Source: Lachnospiraceae bacterium UBA7182
GTDB lineage: Bacteria > Bacillota > Clostridia > Lachnospirales > Lachnospiraceae
Assembly: GCA_002491115.1 (NCBI GenBank)
Contig: DKVI01000065.1
Span: 8,942-26,970, forward strand
Direction: 5' to 3'
Length of the DNA: 18,029 bases
The translations under genes were made by a program, and so were the position numbers. The notes under the pieces were generated by a model that was not told where the DNA came from, did no database searches, and was given only the letters and a program-made list of their open reading frames with translations. How positions within the stretch are numbered: position 1 is the stretch's first letter; every line of letters begins with the position of its first letter. Below are positions 14,194-18,029 of this stretch, piece by piece.

Positions 14194-16037
14194 TGACAGG
14201 AACCAGGATTATAAAAAACAGTATCCGGCAGCTTTGGCGGATGAAAGGGAAAGCAGTGCTGTTTTTTCTGCTGCTTTTGCTTGCTTCGGGGCTTTTTAGC
14301 CTGGGCAGAAGCTTCTGGTCGATCAACCAGGAAAAAACAAAGGCTTATGAAAATTCTTTTACAACCATCGGAGTTGTGGAACAAAAGCCGGATACAGTGA
14401 GAGAAAGAAAGTCGTGGGATGCCGGAATACAGGACTATCGTCTTTATGTTGGGAGTGTTTACAGTTCGTATCTGCCTGTATCTGTTTTGGATTTTGAAGG
14501 GGCCGATTACTTGTCCGGTCCGGAAAAGAGGGTCTGCTACGGTGCGTATATGCCGGAATATGAGATGCACGCGACCAGGGAGTTGGCTACCGGCCTTCGG
14601 TACGGTTTTATCATAGAGGCGTCGCCTGTGGAGGACGCTGTCCCGGATCATCCGATTACGATCAGGGTAAGTAAGATATGGAAAGGGGCCGGAATCCGGG
14701 AAGGCGATACCATCCGGCTGTGCGACCATTATAATCCGGCTCCCAAAATGCTTTATAAAGACAAGACGTATGTGATGGCTGTGTATGATGTTCCGGGACA
14801 TGAAAGCGATCTGGAATTTAATCCTGACCCTGCGATCCGCTCTACCCAGGTGGGACCGGACGGGAAATATCTGCCGGATGAGGTGGATGAGGATTATTTC
14901 TATGAAGAAGTGACGGATGATTTCTGGGAATCAGAACGCAGCAGGCGGTGGCGCAATCTGATGAAAGTGTGGGACTATGGGAACCATATATTTCCGGTCA
15001 CCGGAACCAGTGACATTCATCTGATGATGCCTTTTTATAACAATGAAGTTGCGATTACTTCGGGCAGGGATTTTACAGAGGAAGAATACGAAAACGGGGA
15101 AAAGGTATGTATAATTTCGGAATATTTTGCCGGAAAATACGGATTTAAGCTCGGTGACCAGATAGAACTTCCTTTACTGATCGCGGATCATTACCGGTCA
15201 GCCGGGCGGATGTATGGAACCTCGGGCGGAGGAGCCTATAATTATCTGAACGCCAAAGGGGAGCCATATGAAGTATTTGAGGACAGCCTGTATACAATTA
15301 CAGGTATGTACAGCGGCAAATTCGGGCTGCTGACCGAGCTGGGGATGGGCTATAATGAGATCGTCATTCCTGCCAACTCTGTAAAAAACAGCGACGAGGA
15401 CAACATGGTGGACATGGGTCCGATGAACAGCGGCACCACTTCTTTTCAGATAGAGAACGGAACTATTGAAGAATATATGGAAAAATGGAACCGCCAGGGG
15501 ATTGACAATGTGGAGATTACTTTCTACGACAAAGGCTATACAGAGCTGGAAGCGAATATCAACCATATGAGCCAGATCTCACGGATATTGATCCTGGCGG
15601 GAGCCGCCATGGTCTTAATGGTATTGGGGTATTTTTCCTGGATCTTTATTCTGCGTCAGAGAGAACGGACGGCGATTGAGCGCTCTCTGGGATTTCGTAA
15701 AAGCCAGAGCTTTTTGTCCCTGTTCAGCGGGATCTTCCTGCTCATGGTTCTGGGAAGCTTTGGCGGATGTGCAGGGGGAGGCCTTTTGTCGGAAGCGGTC
15801 GCCGGCGATATGGGACAGACCGTTTACTATGATACCACATTCGGCAACAGCGCCCCTGTGACAACAAAAACCGTGATTGGGGAAAACGCAGAAGCTTTGG
15901 ACGCGGCAGTACCGTTTCAGGATATGTTTTTAAATGTCGGTATCATTCTGGCCGCCGGCTCGGCGATCGCAGGGACGGGGATTTATATGAATCTGAAACA
16001 GGAACCCATGAAAATGTTCGGCAGCAGAAAGGAGTGA
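14193..16037 (+). CDS. ABC transporter permease, FtsX-like
   Basis: 614 residues. One N-terminal membrane segment (~18-38) and a very large extracytoplasmic region (~40-460) rich in Tyr, Asp and Gly. Three C-terminal membrane helices follow (~465-487, ~505-527, ~573-597) with the FtsX coupling stretch LRQRERTAIERSLGFRKSQS. Within the outer region, a MacB-like periplasmic-core piece (NNEVAITSGRDFTEEEY, then KVCIISEYFAGKYGFKLGDQIELP) is the clearest homology. The ATG at 14193 shares its A with the ATPase stop (TGATG); a TTG one codon earlier is possible. It should pair with the HTH-FtsX half and the ATPase as a heteromeric exporter or sensor. The unequal outer domains of the two permeases suggest an asymmetric complex. 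Confidence 0.87.
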   Translation: MTGTRIIKNSIRQLWRMKGKAVLFFLLLLLASGLFSLGRSFWSINQEKTKAYENSFTTIGVVEQKPDTVRERKSWDAGIQDYRLYVGSVYSSYLPVSVLDFEGADYLSGPEKRVCYGAYMPEYEMHATRELATGLRYGFIIEASPVEDAVPDHPITIRVSKIWKGAGIREGDTIRLCDHYNPAPKMLYKDKTYVMAVYDVPGHESDLEFNPDPAIRSTQVGPDGKYLPDEVDEDYFYEEVTDDFWESERSRRWRNLMKVWDYGNHIFPVTGTSDIHLMMPFYNNEVAITSGRDFTEEEYENGEKVCIISEYFAGKYGFKLGDQIELPLLIADHYRSAGRMYGTSGGGAYNYLNAKGEPYEVFEDSLYTITGMYSGKFGLLTELGMGYNEIVIPANSVKNSDEDNMVDMGPMNSGTTSFQIENGTIEEYMEKWNRQGIDNVEITFYDKGYTELEANINHMSQISRILILAGAAMVLMVLGYFSWIFILRQRERTAIERSLGFRKSQSFLSLFSGIFLLMVLGSFGGCAGGGLLSEAVAGDMGQTVYYDTTFGNSAPVTTKTVIGENAEALDAAVPFQDMFLNVGIILAAGSAIAGTGIYMNLKQEPMKMFGSRKE

Positions 16038-16060
16038 GAAATTTTCCCGTAACCTAAGCC

Positions 16061-16089
16061 TTGTCAATTTCTCCAAAAAATGGTATGCT
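16061..16089 (+). promoter_or_regulatory. Promoter of the Nudix gene
   Basis: TTGTCA (16061-16066), 17 bases, TATGCT (16084-16089). It lies in the 97-bp gap after the permease and starts a new transcript; AGGAGG follows just before ATG 16135. Confidence 0.6.
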
Positions 16090-16134
16090 ATAGTCAGTCT
16101 AGGCAAGACACACCAGGCAACAGGAGGAATTGCA

Positions 16135-16581
16135 ATGATAGAAGCAACGAGCTGCGGCGGTGTGGTAATATTTCGAGGCAAAATGCTGCTTTTGTACAAG
16201 AATTATAAAAACAAGTATGAAGGCTGGGTATTGCCAAAGGGAACTGTAGAACCTGGCGAGGATCATCCAAGGACAGCCCTTCGGGAGGTCAGGGAAGAAA
16301 CAGGCGTGAATGCGAGAATTGTGAAATACATCGGCAAGAGCCAGTACACCTTCACCGTACCGGATGATGTGGTAGAGAAGGCAGTATACTGGTACCTGAT
16401 GGTGTCAGACAGTTATTACAGCAAACCACAGCGTGAAGAATACTTTATGGATTCCGGATATTACAAGTTTCACGAGGCATATCATCTGTTGAAATTTCCG
16501 AATGAAAAGCAGATTTTGGAAAAAGCTTACAATGAGTACATTGAGATAAAAAAGAGTAATTTCTGGGGAAATCATAAATGA
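16135..16581 (+). CDS. Nudix hydrolase
   Basis: 148 residues. The Nudix box is perfect: Gly36, Glu42, Arg50-Glu51, Glu54-Glu55 and Gly57-Val58 in GTVEPGE..REVREETGV. It coordinates Mg and cleaves a nucleoside diphosphate linked to another group. The N-terminus (SCGGVVIFRGKMLLLYKNY) and WVLPKGTVEPGE resemble diadenosine polyphosphate or Ap4A-type and other small housekeeping Nudix enzymes. The C-terminal helix (NEKQILEKAYNEYIEI) completes the fold. The substrate cannot be set from sequence. CAGGAGG lies about 7 nt before the ATG. A hairpin follows the stop. Confidence 0.92.
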   Translation: MIEATSCGGVVIFRGKMLLLYKNYKNKYEGWVLPKGTVEPGEDHPRTALREVREETGVNARIVKYIGKSQYTFTVPDDVVEKAVYWYLMVSDSYYSKPQREEYFMDSGYYKFHEAYHLLKFPNEKQILEKAYNEYIEIKKSNFWGNHK

Positions 16582-16584
16582 GAG

Positions 16585-16620
16585 AGAGGTTGTTGGAGAC
16601 GACAGCCTCTTTCGTGATAG
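16585..16620 (+). terminator. Hairpin after the Nudix gene
   Basis: AGAGGTTGTT (16585-16594) pairs with GACAGCCTCT (16601-16610), 10 bp with two G-U pairs and a 6-nt loop, 3 bases after the stop. Only a short T-run follows (CTCTTTCGTG), so it may attenuate rather than stop transcription into the next gene. Confidence 0.45.
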
Positions 16621-16646
16621 TAAGAAAACCGGGAAAGGGGTGGGAT

Positions 16647-16976
16647 ATGAGGTGGTATCGTAAGCTGTATATGGGACCGAATGCAGAACATAATATCAGT
16701 ATCATCCGCGAGAAAGCAGATGCAGGTTTTGGAATGGTCAGCGTGTATTACATCACTCTTTCTTCCGCCCCGGGAAACCTTCTGGATATTTTCCATAACG
16801 GAATGCTGAAAAATCCTCTGTTTGTAAAGAATCAATGTATGGATGTGGTAGGTGTGGCGCAGGGCAGGCAGGAGGCCCGTGATCTGGCAGGAACAATCCT
16901 TCTGGATCTGTACAGCCGGACCGGGGGTTTTGATGTCCGGTCTTTTTTTAAAGATCAGGATTTTAAGGCAGATTAG
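16647..16976 (+). CDS. Conserved-looking small protein of unknown function
   Basis: 109 residues, not recognised. I chose ATG 16647 (MRWYRKLYMGPNAEHN), preceded by GGGAAAGGGGTGGG. The region from the Nudix stop to this point is a hairpin, and the upstream in-frame ATG at 16578 would read through it. The chain has no signal peptide or membrane helix. It has mixed alpha/beta character with a hydrophobic stretch FGMVSVYYITLSS and a C-terminal helical part with VAQGRQEARDLAGTILLDLY. Codon use matches the neighbours. The stop is 9 bases before the DUF2953 gene, so these two are probably co-transcribed. A soluble cytoplasmic role is all that can be inferred. Confidence 0.7.
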   Translation: MRWYRKLYMGPNAEHNISIIREKADAGFGMVSVYYITLSSAPGNLLDIFHNGMLKNPLFVKNQCMDVVGVAQGRQEARDLAGTILLDLYSRTGGFDVRSFFKDQDFKAD

Positions 16977-16985
16977 GAGATACGG

Positions 16986-17969
16986 ATGCTGCATATACTA
17001 TTGTTAATTTTAAAAATATCGGGAATCATTCTTTTTGTCCTGCTGTTTCTTCTTCTACTGGGTCTGTACGCTCTTTTTTTTGCGCCGGTGGGCTGGAAGC
17101 TGTGTACGAAAAGAGAAGAAACGATCCTGGTGTCTTTCCGCGCAGGATGGCTGTTCCGGATTGTGACCGTGCGTTACAGCCTGGACCAGGCGAAGGACTG
17201 GGAACAGGATATAAGCGTCCGCTTCCTGGGGATTCCGGTCACGAAACTTTTTAACAGGAAAAATCTTAGAAGCTTGTGGAGAAGAGGGCGCAGACGCAGT
17301 TCACCGCCGGAGCCTGTGAAACCCGCTCCTGCGTCTGCCGGCGCCGAACCCGTCAGACCGCCGGAGCCGTCCGCTGTATCAGAGCCAAAGCCGTCTGCCA
17401 CAGAGGCGCCGAAACCGGAGCCGTTTGTTGCATGGGAGCCGGAGCCAGGGCCGGAGGCGGAAGATAAAATACATGAGGATCGTCCGCCGGGCAGTTCTTT
17501 TCATTCTCTGTGGCAGGCGCTCCGCGCTTGTATCCGCAAATTCCGTGACGGGGTCAGAGGGATCAAAAAGGCTCTGGCAAATATAAAATCTGCCTTTTTT
17601 CGTATGCTGGAAAAAAAGGACAGGCTTCTGGAATTCTGGAGGCTTGAGGAACATAAGAGCGCCAGAAATACAATTAAGAAGGAGCTAAAGTATCTGTGGG
17701 ACAAGTCAAGACCAAGGAAGATCAAAGGGACGGTGACCTTCGGGTTTGACGATCCGTCTTATACAGGGCTGTGTATGGGAGCCGTCGGCATGCTGTGCGC
17801 GTGGTATCCGAAAAAACTGAAAGTGATTCCGGATTTTGAGCAGGAGATTCTCAGATGGGATATCTGCGCCAAAGGAAAGTTCCGGGGCTATGTGCCGACC
17901 CGTGTGCTCTGGAAGATCTTTACAGATGAAGAAATCCGCCATATGTACGGGCGGTGGGAAAGACTGTAA
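16986..17969 (+). CDS. DUF2953 membrane protein (YtfI-like)
   Basis: 327 residues. One N-terminal membrane segment (~4-34), then a short beta-rich part (48-88) ending at VRFLGIPVTKLF. A Pro/Glu/Ala-rich low-complexity linker follows (~105-168). Next come a basic helical region (170-245) and the DUF2953 core with the conserved FGFDDPSYTG motif (252-261), ending in a basic amphipathic tail. In Bacillus the equivalent gene ytfI precedes ytfJ/gerW, needed for spore germination. If that order holds here, gerW would start just after the window, consistent with a spore-former. GGAGA lies 6 nt before ATG 16986. The long Pro-rich spacer is an oddity relative to short Bacillus forms. Bases 17970-18029 show nothing that I can name. 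Confidence 0.82.
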   Translation: MLHILLLILKISGIILFVLLFLLLLGLYALFFAPVGWKLCTKREETILVSFRAGWLFRIVTVRYSLDQAKDWEQDISVRFLGIPVTKLFNRKNLRSLWRRGRRRSSPPEPVKPAPASAGAEPVRPPEPSAVSEPKPSATEAPKPEPFVAWEPEPGPEAEDKIHEDRPPGSSFHSLWQALRACIRKFRDGVRGIKKALANIKSAFFRMLEKKDRLLEFWRLEEHKSARNTIKKELKYLWDKSRPRKIKGTVTFGFDDPSYTGLCMGAVGMLCAWYPKKLKVIPDFEQEILRWDICAKGKFRGYVPTRVLWKIFTDEEIRHMYGRWERL

Positions 17970-18029
17970 AAAAACAGCGAAAGCCTGGACAGCGGCCGGA
18001 AATGTTTCCAGTACGGGGGCGCTGGGAAG

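Noticed and set aside
13785..14801. Long minus-strand reading frame (338 codons) opposite the ATPase and second permease
   Set aside because: Low-complexity shadow translation; the plus strand carries all ABC motifs in this stretch.

Overview
The window looks like chromosomal DNA of a gut-type spore-forming Clostridia, most likely a Lachnospiraceae. The reasons are strong AGGAGG-type ribosome binding sites, mid-GC core genes next to AT-rich accessory patches, the order ruvA-ruvB-zapA-U32 peptidase-FtsW/RodA-PBP, a DUF2953 (YtfI-like) gene, and large InlB-repeat surface proteins. The assignment rests on gene content only; no search was run.

Layout. (1) 1-1700: the 3' end of a large secreted surface protein with InlB B-repeats and tandem Ig-like repeats, closed by a good terminator. 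(2) 1739-3250, AT-rich accessory island: a RelB/DinJ-type antitoxin with a PIN-domain toxin (minus strand, own promoter), then an XRE regulator divergent from a 72-codon signal-peptide mini-gene. The divergent pair shares an intergenic region holding two copies of a 17-bp dyad operator. (3) 3424-10658, housekeeping block on the plus strand: ruvA, ruvB, zapA, a U32 peptidase gene split by a one-base frameshift, an FtsW/RodA glycosyltransferase and a class B PBP. The last two overlap and form a peptidoglycan synthase pair. (4) 10659-11615, a second AT-rich accessory patch: a compact cloverleaf-like inverted-repeat element next to a minus-strand gene for a small PBECR/BECR-fold nuclease-like protein, then a gap with a promoter and a perfect 17-bp inverted repeat. 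(5) 11616-16037: an ABC system made of an XRE-HTH/FtsX fusion permease, an ATPase and a second FtsX permease. A repeat/hairpin element lies between the first two genes. (6) 16061-17969: a Nudix hydrolase, a small unknown protein and a DUF2953 membrane protein, which often precedes gerW/ytfJ.

The most interesting candidates are the four-way-junction RNA-like element beside the PBECR-like nuclease, the membrane permease carrying its own DNA-binding head, and the paired operators controlling an orphan signal-peptide protein. The U32 frameshift sits in an A6 run and fits a single-base loss from A7.
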